From positions 4,280,001 through 4,344,000 of the forward strand of contig NZ_CP096016.1 of NCBI RefSeq assembly GCF_023650515.1: a DNA stretch of 64,000 bases. The letters run 5' to 3'. Under the pieces are notes generated by a model, which was not told the DNA's origin, did no database searches, and was given only the letters and a program-made list of their open reading frames with translations. The translations under genes were made by a program, and so were the position numbers. Shown here piece after piece: positions 8,790 to 17,338 of the stretch. The number at the start of each line of letters is the position of its first letter. Positions within the stretch are counted from its first letter, which is position 1. Source of the stretch: Alkalimarinus coralli. Lineage in GTDB: Bacteria; Pseudomonadota; Gammaproteobacteria; Pseudomonadales; Oleiphilaceae.

Positions 8790-8862
8790 TTGACAGTGTC
8801 AAGATGGTTAAGGTACGGCTTGAAGTTGACGTTGTCAAGATGACGTGACAACATGCTTGTCA
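8790..8862. promoter_or_regulatory. Three palindromic operators between the isomerase and tetR genes
   Basis: Two near-identical 13-bp palindromes, TTGACAGTGTCAA at 8790-8802 and TTGACGTTGTCAA at 8826-8838, have centres 36 bases apart. A third, longer palindrome, TGACAACATGCTTGTCA, occupies 8846-8862. All lie between the isomerase start (8766) and the tetR start (8937). The arrangement fits autoregulation by the TetR protein and repression of the isomerase. No binding data are available. Confidence 0.75.
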
Positions 8863-8936
8863 TCTTTATACTTGTGCATTCATATGTATGTGCTGCTGTC
8901 AGTTCACTTCTTTTATATTTTGGTAATGTTTAGTTT

Positions 8937-9542
8937 ATGACCAGTAAAGCATCAACCTATCACCACGGTGACCTGCGAAGTAAGCTGATTGAAACGACGG
9001 CTGAGATGATTCAACAAGGTGGGGTTGAAGCCGTATCGCTAAGGAAAATTGCAGAAAAGGCTGGCGTCTCTCGCTCGGCCCCCTATCACCACTTTAAGGA
9101 TAAGAATGACCTGCTTGCGGCGGTTGCCGAGCAAGGTTTTATTACGCTCACCGGGTTGTTAAAGAAAACGGTACAGAATGAAGCGCTGTCACTCGATGAG
9201 CGGCTAGAGCAAAGCATATTCGGCTATGTTCGGTTTGCGGTAGAAAACGCCACTCAATACGAGCTGATGTTTGGCAGTGAATTATGGCGCAAAAACCCAT
9301 CAGAGCGGCTACAGAGAACAGCTAAAGACAGTTTTCGACAGTACGCGAACCTTATTGGCGCATTTTATGAGCAAGGGGTACTTCACAAAGACCAGCACCC
9401 GCTAAGGCTGGCCCAGATGATGTGGGCGACCTTGCATGGTCTGGTAAAGCTAAGCCATGACGGGATTGTGGTGCGGCAAGAGGACTTGGAAGAGATTTCC
9501 AGATATGCCATTACCCAATTAACCCGAATGATGAATGGTTGA
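8937..9542 (+). CDS. TetR-family transcriptional regulator
   Basis: A 201-residue regulator with the N-terminal TetR helix-turn-helix at residues about 10-57 (LRKIAEKAGVSRSAPYHHF) and a helical ligand domain. The C-terminal half resembles the WHG/TetR_C group. It is transcribed away from the dienoyl-CoA isomerase and is separated from it by three palindromes that probably are its operators. The likely inducer is an acyl-CoA or fatty acid, inferred only from the neighbour. The start ATG has no strong ribosome site but matches family length. Confidence 0.9.
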   Translation: MTSKASTYHHGDLRSKLIETTAEMIQQGGVEAVSLRKIAEKAGVSRSAPYHHFKDKNDLLAAVAEQGFITLTGLLKKTVQNEALSLDERLEQSIFGYVRFAVENATQYELMFGSELWRKNPSERLQRTAKDSFRQYANLIGAFYEQGVLHKDQHPLRLAQMMWATLHGLVKLSHDGIVVRQEDLEEISRYAITQLTRMMNG

Positions 9543-9560
9543 GGTGTGTATGTGGGAAGT

Positions 9561-9950
9561 CTAAGAGTTTAGCCGCCCCTCTTTTCTCAAACGACGCAAA
9601 ACCCACCTGCGATAGATGTATCGAAGCGTCTCTTTAATCCATTTTAAGTTGAGCAACCAGGCAAGCGGTTTTAGCCAGGGTATTTCCGAGATAAGTAATA
9701 CATAGGCTTCAATATCATTGGTGATAACCCCTTCCGTGTTTTGCACATGGAGTTTGACGACCGCCTCTTCCGGGTCGATGCCTTGTGCCTTTAGTTGTTC
9801 GTCGTTTCCGGTAATATCGCACCATTCGACTTTGTCTTTGCCGGCGATCTGATCATAGCGTTTACGGTCTCTACGGCAACCCGCGCAGGATGCATCGTAG
9901 TAAACACGTATTTTCTTCTGCTCTTTTGGCCGGCTATTATCACTCTTCAT
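9561..9950 (-). CDS. DCC-family thiol-disulfide oxidoreductase (DUF393)
   Basis: About 129 residues. It opens with KIRVYYDASCAGCRRD, the YDxxCxxC form that defines the DCC/DUF393 family of thioredoxin-like proteins, and has a basic, amphipathic C-terminus rich in arginine. These proteins are presumed to act in thiol redox chemistry, but their partners are unknown. The ATG at 9948-9950 is chosen because it starts just before the conserved core; an in-frame ATG at 10010 would add 20 residues. Neither start has a clear ribosome site. Convergent with tetR. Confidence 0.8.
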   Translation of the reverse strand: MKSDNSRPKEQKKIRVYYDASCAGCRRDRKRYDQIAGKDKVEWCDITGNDEQLKAQGIDPEEAVVKLHVQNTEGVITNDIEAYVLLISEIPWLKPLAWLLNLKWIKETLRYIYRRWVLRRLRKEGRLNS

Positions 9951-10194
9951 ACTATATATTATAGACCGTTGAGCGGCTGAGGCCGACCCCGCTATTAGCT
10001 CGCTGCACACTGCTTACTGCTCACTGCATACTCTGTCGCCGTGTAAGTGTATGTGGGCTGTTTGTAACGGACTGTTAGTCTGTGCGTTAGTTTTGGTTGT
10101 TGCAGTACTGGTGCAACGTATTTCCTGCTGAATAGCCGTATATTGGCCACTAATAATTGCCTTTATACTGCTATTGTCTATGTGGGATCTACCA

Positions 10195-10686
10195 ATGAAC
10201 GAAAAAATCCCTACCAAATTCCTGAAACTGAAAGAACTGGCCGATGTACCTCGCGCTGAGTACATTGATGGCCCATCGCCTAAAGAGCTTCGAGATGCTA
10301 AAAAACGCAAGTCTTTTCTCAGTATGCTCAGAAAATCACCCAAGCCTGCTGCACAAGCCGTTAACACTCAAGGGCCGGTGCGTTTGACGTTTAATGCTGC
10401 GGCCTGGATGCGAGTACCTGATAGCGCCCAGCAGACGGTTTCGTTAGTGATCTGCTATAAAGATAGAACGGGTGAATATGCGATGGTTGTGGATGAGGCT
10501 GCTATTAGCGAGAACTATTCGCTGATGTTGTCGGGTTGCGTCACCATTGAGTCCATGGGAACCCCTGAATATATTAAAGCGTGTTGCGCTGGCTTAAGTG
10601 AGGATCAATTGGCGTTTGTCGATGAGCTTCATGTGCAAAAATCAACACCCGAAGTGGCGACAACGGATACGCTAAAAACCGCATAA
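10195..10686 (+). CDS. Hypothetical protein, 163 residues
   Basis: I do not recognise this protein. The N-terminal 60 residues are lysine- and proline-rich and probably disordered, and the rest (about 65-150) looks globular, with mixed strands and helices and two cysteines in KACCAG. There is no signal peptide or transmembrane segment. The ATG at 10195 gives a compact protein; TTG at 10174 or ATG at 10180 are alternatives and none has a good ribosome site. It is divergent from the DCC gene. Confidence 0.6.
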   Translation: MNEKIPTKFLKLKELADVPRAEYIDGPSPKELRDAKKRKSFLSMLRKSPKPAAQAVNTQGPVRLTFNAAAWMRVPDSAQQTVSLVICYKDRTGEYAMVVDEAAISENYSLMLSGCVTIESMGTPEYIKACCAGLSEDQLAFVDELHVQKSTPEVATTDTLKTA

Positions 10687-10778
10687 AACGCGAGTCTGCA
10701 TAGTTCTCTCTTACGCAGGGTTTATTGCGCGCTGCTCTTTAAGTTCTATTTTTACTGTTTACCTTCTACTCCTGCTAC

Positions 10779-10955
10779 CTACGCCCTTTTTCGTTCGAGG
10801 GCGTATGTCTGTTGACCAATTCGATTAATTACCCGCCCGCCTGCAACCAGTGATTTTGGCAATGAGTTCCACGTGAGCCCGGTGACCCTGTTTAACGAAT
10901 CAAGTGCACGTTGAGGGGCCTTATCCTTTATCTGAACCACGTTTTGTTGTGTCAT
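10779..10955 (-). CDS. Small basic hypothetical protein, 58 residues
   Basis: A short frame starting MTQQNVV whose ATG (10953-10955) follows GGAGAGATGGTA, a good ribosome site. The protein ends in a basic LERKRA and has no recognisable domain. An upstream in-frame ATG at 11000 would add 15 residues including two cysteines but lacks a site. It follows the GlrR-like gene on the same strand about 170 bases later. It may be real or chance. Confidence 0.4.
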   Translation of the reverse strand: MTQQNVVQIKDKAPQRALDSLNRVTGLTWNSLPKSLVAGGRVINRIGQQTYALERKRA

Positions 10956-11126
10956 TACCATCTCTCCACAGAGCCTGCACGCTCTTTCTATCTCATCCAT
11001 AACCCAATTTTCTATATAGCTAAAGCCAATTACGTGCCAACTTTTATATCTATATAAAACAGTGAGTTAGAATATTGGGTGTCGATAGGTGATCACCAGC
11101 CTGACGTTTTGCGGCAGTTGCTGCCC

Positions 11127-12467
11127 TTATGGTTTGTAGTGATCAGTATTGATATTGTGCCGCTTGAGAATTTTATGAAAGTCAGAGCGGTTGCGTTGAG
11201 CCAGTTTGGCTGCCCGCGTTATATTCCCTTCTGTCATTTTTAAAAGCTGAATAACATAGTCTCGTTCAAAGGCTTTTTTGGCATCTGACAGGGATAACTT
11301 TAAGTCAGGCAATATGGCTAACGTGTGCTGCACTGTATTGAGTGAGATTATCCGCCCCGAAGATAACGCCACTGCTTGCTCCACGGCATTGGCCAGTTGG
11401 CGAATATTGCCCGGCCAGTTGCCCGATATAAATGCCTCCATTCCTTCTGCCGACATGTGTTTGATCGGTTGCTGGGTTCTGTTGGCAATCGTGGTGAGAA
11501 AGTGCTTAACCAGCAGGGGAATATCTTCTTTGCGCTCATCAAGGGGAATCAGGTGAAGGTTAACCACGTTTAGCCGGTAGTAAAGGTCTTCTCTGAATGA
11601 GCCACTGTTAACCTCTTCAAGCAGGTTTTTATGTGTTGCAGAAATTATGCGCACATTGACTGGAATATCAGTGATACTGCCGACCGGGCGTATGCGTTGC
11701 TCCTGAATAACCCGAAGCAGCTTGACTTGCAAGTGAACAGGGATATCGCCAATTTCGTCGAGAAACAGCGTACCGTGATCTGCCGACTTAAATAAGCCTT
11801 CGTGATCCCTTGTTGCGCCAGTAAACGCCCCCTTTTTGTGGCCAAAAAGTTCCGACTCAAATAGTGCCTGAGGTATTGCACCACAGTTAATAGCAATAAA
11901 TGGCTTATCCGCTCTTGTGCTTGCTTTATGAATCGACTTTGCCAGCACTTCTTTTCCGGTTCCGCTTTGTCCGGTAATCAGTATGTTGGCGTCACTCGCC
12001 GCGACCAGTTTGGCTTGTTCAAGTATCTCCAGCATTTTGTGGCTTTGAGTAATAATCTCACTCCGCCAGTTTTCATTTGCTGTATGCTCTGACTTGGCGT
12101 TAAACCTGAGTGCTTGCTCAATACAGTTATGCAATTCATGTTTATCGATGGGTTTGGTTAAAAAAGCAAAAGCCCCCAACTGTGTTGCTTTAACTGCTTC
12201 GGGGATTGAACCGTGCGCAGTAAGGAATATCACGGGAACCGAGGGCCAGCGTTGATGAATGCGCTGAAACAGATCCATGCCATCCATCTCGTCCATTTTC
12301 AGGTCAGTGATGACGACATTGGGGAGTGTGGTTTCCAGGTAGCTCAGTGCATCCGCGCCGCTTGTTTCACTCACAACGCTGTAGCCACTGGCTTCCAGTC
12401 GCATTGTTAGCAGTTGGAGCAAGCTGGTGTCATCATCGACTAATAAAATATCAGGATGAATATTCAT
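11127..12467 (-). CDS. GlrR-like sigma-54-dependent response regulator
   Basis: A 446-residue NtrC-class regulator. Residues 1-120 form a receiver with the acidic pocket DDD, the phosphorylation aspartate in VITDLKMDEMDGMD and the conserved lysine in LTKPIDK. Residues about 140-370 form the AAA+ domain with GQSGTGKE (Walker A), KGAFTGA (sigma-54 contact loop) and a Walker B LFLDEIGD. A Fis-type helix-turn-helix ends the protein. The receiver sequence and AHGSIPEAV closely recall E. coli GlrR, but no GlrK-type kinase or GlrX is adjacent, so the kinase partner is elsewhere. Confidence 0.88.
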   Translation of the reverse strand: MNIHPDILLVDDDTSLLQLLTMRLEASGYSVVSETSGADALSYLETTLPNVVITDLKMDEMDGMDLFQRIHQRWPSVPVIFLTAHGSIPEAVKATQLGAFAFLTKPIDKHELHNCIEQALRFNAKSEHTANENWRSEIITQSHKMLEILEQAKLVAASDANILITGQSGTGKEVLAKSIHKASTRADKPFIAINCGAIPQALFESELFGHKKGAFTGATRDHEGLFKSADHGTLFLDEIGDIPVHLQVKLLRVIQEQRIRPVGSITDIPVNVRIISATHKNLLEEVNSGSFREDLYYRLNVVNLHLIPLDERKEDIPLLVKHFLTTIANRTQQPIKHMSAEGMEAFISGNWPGNIRQLANAVEQAVALSSGRIISLNTVQHTLAILPDLKLSLSDAKKAFERDYVIQLLKMTEGNITRAAKLAQRNRSDFHKILKRHNINTDHYKP

Positions 12468-12535
12468 CGCTCAGTGATCCATTTCTTTGTTGCCACACAT
12501 TTTGCCAAGGTTTTTGTATGAGATTGCCCTGCGCT

Positions 12536-12668
12536 GAATGGCACTTACTTAAGACATAATGACTCAGTACTGTCATTCCCGCGCAGGCGGGAATCCATTT
12601 GAAACGGAGTCTACAACCCTATGGATCCCCGCGTTCGCGAGGATGACAAGCTTAAATAAGTGCCATTC
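12536..12668. mobile_element. Miniature inverted-repeat element with REP-like core
   Basis: This 133-bp element has 18-bp terminal inverted repeats: GAATGGCACTTACTTAAG at 12536-12553 and, at 12651-12668, the reverse complement with one mismatch. Inside are GTCATTCCCGCG...CGGGAATCCA (12572-12597) and a second, related arm ATGGATCCCCGCG...GGATGAC (12621-12647). It has no coding capacity. The length and TTAAG inner end of the repeats recall IS4-family ends, so it may be mobilised by such a transposase; that is inference. No target duplication is visible. The core repeat also occurs alone at 52350-52377. Confidence 0.75.
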
Positions 12669-13104
12669 GGGTCTATGCTCATAAAAACTCTGCCTACAAA
12701 GAACAATAGGATATAGCTATATAGTGGGGAGCGTCTACGTGAGTTTAAGCATGGTGTGGCTCTCACTCCGGCATTATATCTCGCGTGTGGAGGGACTTAT
12801 AGTGTGGTGTTGCTTTTTGCCAACAATATAACTATTTGTTATTAAAGATATTATTAATTATTGGTTGGTTTTGTGTTGCTAAAATGCAACGTTTTAATCT
12901 GGATTTGATAATCGGGTTAATAATGCCAGTGATTTAGAATTTTAGTTTTATCTGTAACTTACTGATTTATATGTGTATAAAAAATACTGGCCTAATGCTT
13001 GATATAACCGCGGGAAATATCAAAGACGGGTAAAAGACTTATTAGAATTAAAACTTCCTGTCGAATAAATAATAGTGTGATATAGACTTCTGACAGGGAA
13101 TAAA
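12669..13104. other. AT-rich non-coding stretch
   Basis: No convincing gene was found between the MITE and the LapG-like gene. The stretch becomes AT-rich from about 12820 and holds the GGGAA ribosome site of the next gene at its end. It probably contains that gene's promoter, but I cannot point to clear -35/-10 boxes. Confidence 0.4.
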
Positions 13105-13866
13105 ATGATTCGAACCGTCCGGCTACGAACACTGACGCTTATTGTGTTCGCTATGGCGCTGTTACTTCATGTGGGAACAGCTGATGCGTTAACATTAACA
13201 AAACCTTCCAAAGGGCTGCAGTGGGTTATCCGCACGTTAAGCGATAACATTTTGCCAAACCGCAATATGACGCCGCCTTCCTATAATTTTAAACGCCTTG
13301 AAGAGTACCAGTCCGCTCAACTATCTGAAGTGTTTGTGCGTTGGAACAAATACAATGTTTCGAATGGCATTCTGAGTGACAAGCTCGCTTCGCCAGTTGA
13401 GCTGGATGAACAATATCTTAGCGGTATTGAAGACCAGTACGGAGCTGATGCCAGAGAACGTATCGAGCGCTGGCAGGCGATGACCTCATTAAAAGATAAG
13501 TTGCGCATCAAACGAAAGCTGTCGATTGTGAACAACTTTTTTAATAAATCGGCTTTTAAATCTGATATTGAACAGTGGGGCAAAGAGGATTACTGGGCAA
13601 GTCCGGTGGAGCTGCTGAGTACCAATAGTGGGGATTGTGAAGACTACTCAATCGCAAAATATTTTACCCTGAAAGCGATGGGGGTTCCTGCTGAAAACCT
13701 TCGCATTACCTATGTGAAAACCGTTAAGCTAAACCAGGCTCACATGGTGCTGGCGTATTACCCAAAACCCAATAGTGAGCCGCTGATACTCGATAATATG
13801 ACGGACAAAATCCTGCCTGCATCAAGGCGTACAGATTTAGTGCCGGTATACAGTTTTAATGGTTAG
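13105..13866 (+). CDS. LapG-like periplasmic cysteine protease (transglutaminase-like, BTLCP)
   Basis: A 253-residue protein with a signal peptide (about residues 1-28, ending TADA) and a bacterial transglutaminase-like cysteine protease domain. The likely catalytic triad is C178 in SGDCEDYS, H213 in QAHMVLAY and D230 in LILDNM. LapG cleaves large adhesins such as LapA at their N-terminus when cyclic-di-GMP is low and LapD releases it. Neither lapD nor an adhesin or type I secretion gene is within this window. The ATG follows AGGGAA. A PilZ protein at 32198 shows that c-di-GMP signalling exists in this organism. Confidence 0.88.
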   Translation: MIRTVRLRTLTLIVFAMALLLHVGTADALTLTKPSKGLQWVIRTLSDNILPNRNMTPPSYNFKRLEEYQSAQLSEVFVRWNKYNVSNGILSDKLASPVELDEQYLSGIEDQYGADARERIERWQAMTSLKDKLRIKRKLSIVNNFFNKSAFKSDIEQWGKEDYWASPVELLSTNSGDCEDYSIAKYFTLKAMGVPAENLRITYVKTVKLNQAHMVLAYYPKPNSEPLILDNMTDKILPASRRTDLVPVYSFNG

Positions 13867-14079
13867 CTGCCCTGTGGCTTAATCGAACTACAGAGAGTTA
13901 AGCGTTCTGTAGTGATTTAGATGTAATGATTTAGGTGTAGTGATAAAGCTCTCTGTGAATCATATTGGCAGAAAACATCAGTAGGCCGCCTGCATTTAGC
14001 GGTACAGTTTCCCCTATTGAAAGGTCTTCCCGGTTATTACGTCCCTGTTGTTCCAGTCCTCATAAAATACACTTAATAC

Positions 14080-14130
14080 ATGATGTATATTTCATGACGT
14101 ATATTTCGTGACGTATATTTCGTGATGCAT
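14080..14130. repeat. Tandem 14-bp repeat in the 13867-14347 intergenic region
   Basis: Three consecutive 14-base units, ATGATGTATATTTC, ATGACGTATATTTC and GTGACGTATATTTC, are followed by a partial fourth (GTGATGCAT). They lie in a 480-base gap that otherwise holds no gene I can support. The array is 218 bases upstream of the WYL regulator and could contain binding sites, since each unit carries a TGACGTA-like word, but may be simple slippage. Confidence 0.8.
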
Positions 14131-14347
14131 TGAGCGCATTTCTTAGCACAAAATATCCCTTGTTATTGTATTCTGAATTCATGTGTTTGTTATCCTTTCG
14201 ACGTTTCCAAGGTCGTTACCGCAAAGCCCTTAGGTAAAAACATGTGTGCACCCTATCCGGTGGGCCTATAAGGCAACGAGTTGACAATGAGGCGATGAAT
14301 AAACGCCACTCAATAAGCAATAACAACAGAGCAGGTACGATTATCTG

Positions 14348-15313
14348 ATGAACCGGTTTGATCGCGTTACAGCCATTTTGATTCAGCTTCAAACTAAACG
14401 GATTGTAAAAGCTCAGGAGCTGGCAGAAAAGCACAATGTAAGCTTGAGAACAATCTACCGTGATATTCGGACACTGGAAAACGCCGGCGTGCCCATTGGC
14501 TCAGAGGCGGGCATTGGTTACTTCTTGGATAAGGGTTACCAGCTGCCCCCTGTTGTATTCTCTCAAGAAGAAGCCTCTGCACTTCTTGTGGGGGAAAAAG
14601 CGATGAAGCAACTGAATGAGCCTTCAACGCTGGGAACATACATATCAGCGCTTGATAAAGTTAAAGCCGTGCTGAGCAGCAGTGACAAAGAATATATCGA
14701 GACACTCAGTAGCAGCATAGATGTTTACACCCCGGCTCAGGTATCGAGCCACGATGAGGGGGGGCAATGGTTGCCTGCGTGTAAAAAAGCGCTCTCTCAC
14801 GCGGTTGTTATGAGCATTTGCTATTACACCCAATACCGGGAAGAGATGACCGAACGCACCATAGAGCCTATCGGGCTTTACCACTATAGCCGTCATTGGC
14901 ACATGATTGCATGGTGCCGCGTTCGACAGGACTATCGTGATTTCCGTCTCGATCGTATTCAGTCGCTCACCTTGCAACCCGAGCACTTTAGCCGTCATCG
15001 GCGTAAAAGTCTGGAAGAGTATCTAGGGTCGATACAAAGAGCCTCGAAACTCCACCAGGTCAAAGTGAGGTTTCGACGTGATGTGGCTAAATACCTTGGT
15101 GACCAGCGCTATTATTTTGGTTTGGTGTCAGAGACACAACACGAGAATAGTATTGATATGGAGTTCCTCACCCCGTCAATCGAATACTTTGCCCGCTGGA
15201 TATTAAGTTATACCGATGCCGTAGAGGTGTTACACCCCTCCGAGTTGGTTGACCAAATGCAGCGGCTTGTTCGGGAACTGGTTTCACACTTTGGTGTGCA
15301 GCCTGAACACTGA
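14348..15313 (+). CDS. WYL-domain transcriptional regulator (YafY/DeoR-like)
   Basis: A 321-residue regulator. The N-terminal 60 residues form a winged helix-turn-helix (LAEKHNVSLRTIYRDIRTLE), and residues about 140-310 hold a WYL domain with an LYHYSRHWHMIAW segment at the usual position, where small molecules or nucleic acids are thought to bind. It is followed by a GyrI-like gene on the same strand after 172 bases, a pairing often seen and here probably functional. The ribosome site is weak. Confidence 0.88.
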   Translation: MNRFDRVTAILIQLQTKRIVKAQELAEKHNVSLRTIYRDIRTLENAGVPIGSEAGIGYFLDKGYQLPPVVFSQEEASALLVGEKAMKQLNEPSTLGTYISALDKVKAVLSSSDKEYIETLSSSIDVYTPAQVSSHDEGGQWLPACKKALSHAVVMSICYYTQYREEMTERTIEPIGLYHYSRHWHMIAWCRVRQDYRDFRLDRIQSLTLQPEHFSRHRRKSLEEYLGSIQRASKLHQVKVRFRRDVAKYLGDQRYYFGLVSETQHENSIDMEFLTPSIEYFARWILSYTDAVEVLHPSELVDQMQRLVRELVSHFGVQPEH

Positions 15314-15485
15314 GTGCTATGACTGATGGTTCGGCGCTGATCGGCTGTTATTGAAATGCCGTATAAGTCTGCTGACAATAGGTTGTCACTGGGCAGTAAT
15401 ATGCTGGTGTTGTCGAGTGACGCAGCGGGGTTGTAACGAATAAGCGTCACTTATTCACAACGGAAACAACACTAAGGAGTGAACC

Positions 15486-15941
15486 ATGGAATTGCAAAAG
15501 TCATCCGGTATAGAGGTTATTGCCCTGGCTAAAAAAGCCACGTTAACGACGATTATGCAGGATATTGGGCGTTCCCCGGAATTGTTGCTGGAAGACATAC
15601 AGCAACAAGGGGTGCGACCTGAAGGTCCAATGATATTTGTGTATCGTGGGTGCGATGGAGATATGGAGAAACCATTTGACCTGCAAATTTGCCAGCCAGT
15701 GAAGGCCGCTGATCAGTACTCAGGGCAATATGAAAAAACCGAGCTAGAGCCCTTTCAATATGTTGAGCGAAGATATGTAGGCAAAATGGCGGACATGGGA
15801 GCCAAAGGCTATGAGCCATTTATTGCTGATGTTGAGAAGTCAGGGCTTAAGATGGGGACACAGTGCAGGGAGATATACACTCAATATATCGGGCCAGATT
15901 CTGAAGAGAATATTACCGAACTACAGCTAGGCATTCAGTAG
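15486..15941 (+). CDS. GyrI-like small-molecule-binding protein
   Basis: A 151-residue single-domain protein that looks like the AraC effector-binding / GyrI-like fold: PEGPMIFVYRG in the first half and a C-terminal REIYTQYIGPDSEENITEL strand that matches the family's final beta hairpin. Such proteins bind or hydrolyse small cyclic molecules or inhibit gyrase. The ATG follows AAGGAG at ideal spacing. Its neighbour is a WYL regulator, which may control it. Confidence 0.82.
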   Translation: MELQKSSGIEVIALAKKATLTTIMQDIGRSPELLLEDIQQQGVRPEGPMIFVYRGCDGDMEKPFDLQICQPVKAADQYSGQYEKTELEPFQYVERRYVGKMADMGAKGYEPFIADVEKSGLKMGTQCREIYTQYIGPDSEENITELQLGIQ

Positions 15942-16104
15942 CCAGCTTGTTGACCCAGAGTTTTGTTGTACTTGACCCGAAGTGTAGGTGCACTTGGGGT
16001 CATTCCAATCGTGTTAGTTTGATCGGGTTTTCCTGATGCGCTCATTCCTTGTCCGCCTGTTCCTGATATGATTGCTGCCTGATCATCATATCGAGGAGAG
16101 TCCG

Positions 16105-16614
16105 TTGGCCAATAACATAACGGGGTTGGGCGACCACCACTACCGGCTTGCGGTGTGTATTGGGAATCGGCCTGACCTGCCAGAGTATCAGCAATTGACT
16201 GGCCTAAAAGCGCTGAAACCCGGCGATATCTCATATATTGTTGATCGTACGGGTAACCACTGGCGAAAGATATTTAACATTTTTGCCAAGTTGATGTTTC
16301 AGCTTGATGATGGGCCGGTGGCGACATGGCAAGCCTACCGAGACCAACAATTGCTGCAAAAGGGGTGTGGCCATACCCTGATTTTTCCCCCTATCGACCA
16401 TTTACCTTGCTCTGTTAATACCGCCTGTATTGTTTCGGGTAAATCTTACGCCGAACAATTCGGTTTACTTGAGCGCGCGGCCCCTCTCGGGGAGGGCTTT
16501 TATATTGATATCTCAAGAAAAACCATCGTTACGCCATACTTTGATTATCGGCAGCTATCCAACCGAAAACTGGATATGTTAATCTCGATTATCCAGCGTG
16601 ACCTTAAAATATAA
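16105..16614 (+). CDS. Conserved hypothetical protein with TTG start, 169 residues
   Basis: The best start is a TTG at 16105-16107, six bases after GAGGAG; no ATG fits. The protein has conserved-looking segments VDRTGNHWRKIFNIFAKL (about residues 50-67) and FIFPPIDHLPC, and no membrane segment. It may belong to one of the DUF families of gammaproteobacteria, but I cannot name it with confidence. It is followed after 25 bases by an alpha/beta hydrolase on the same strand, and then cinA, as a likely operon. Confidence 0.7.
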   Translation: MANNITGLGDHHYRLAVCIGNRPDLPEYQQLTGLKALKPGDISYIVDRTGNHWRKIFNIFAKLMFQLDDGPVATWQAYRDQQLLQKGCGHTLIFPPIDHLPCSVNTACIVSGKSYAEQFGLLERAAPLGEGFYIDISRKTIVTPYFDYRQLSNRKLDMLISIIQRDLKI

Positions 16615-16639
16615 AACCTCTTAAAAGGCCCTGAACAAC

Positions 16640-17332
16640 ATGGATAAAAGCATCAAGAAGCCGAGCCTGCTACTGTTAGCGCTTGAAAACCGGGCAATCA
16701 TTGAATTGGGTGCCGGATTGGTGAGCAGCCCTTTCCTTAAACAGCAAAACTCGGGCAACGGAAGGGCCGTATTGGTTATCCCGGGGTTTGGTGCGGGAGA
16801 TCTGACGACACTGTTGTTGAGGCGGTATCTAAACAAACAGGGCTATAAGGCATTCGGCTGGGGGATGGGGATCAACCAGGGAACATCAGCCGCTATCAAG
16901 GAGCAGTTATATAGACGTGTTAAGCAGCTGCATCTGCAAACCGGGCAGAAGGTTTCAGTCATTGGCTGGAGCCTGGGTGGGGTGTTCGCCCGTGAGCTGG
17001 GTCGCAAGTTAGAGGATGACGTTCATTCTGTCATCACCATGGGGACGCCGTTTACCGGCAACCCTTATGGTAACCACTTGTTTCAACTCTCTCTTATTCT
17101 CTCTGGCAAAGCATTTACCCAAAAAGATGCGGATGCCTTTGATCGACGCGCGGAGCCGCCGCCGGTTAAGTCTATTGCTATCCATAGCCGCTGTGATGGT
17201 GTTGTCTCCTGGCAGTGTTCGTTAGAAAAAGAAACTGACCATACACGCAATATCGAGGTCTCTACCAGCCACTTTGGATACCCGTTTAACCCTAACGTTT
17301 TTCGTGTCGTTGCTGCTGCACTTGAGGAATAG
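16640..17332 (+). CDS. Alpha/beta hydrolase, lipase-like
   Basis: A 230-residue hydrolase with the oxyanion strand VLVIPGFGAGD near residue 52, the nucleophile elbow IGWSLGG near 115 (serine nucleophile), an MGTPFTG strand and a late histidine near TSHFGYP. The layout resembles small PGAP1/LipA-like lipases or esterases without a signal peptide. It lies 6 bases upstream of cinA and is probably co-transcribed with it and the hypothetical gene before it. The substrate is not predictable. Confidence 0.8.
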   Translation: MDKSIKKPSLLLLALENRAIIELGAGLVSSPFLKQQNSGNGRAVLVIPGFGAGDLTTLLLRRYLNKQGYKAFGWGMGINQGTSAAIKEQLYRRVKQLHLQTGQKVSVIGWSLGGVFARELGRKLEDDVHSVITMGTPFTGNPYGNHLFQLSLILSGKAFTQKDADAFDRRAEPPPVKSIAIHSRCDGVVSWQCSLEKETDHTRNIEVSTSHFGYPFNPNVFRVVAAALEE

Positions 17333-17338
17333 TGTGAG

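Noticed and set aside
10014-10367. 117-residue minus-strand frame
   Set aside because: It covers the start of the plus-strand gene at 10195 and has no ribosome site or protein-like family pattern.
12213-12559. Plus-strand frames opposite the GlrR-like receiver domain
   Set aside because: Antisense to conserved receiver motifs; no ribosome sites.
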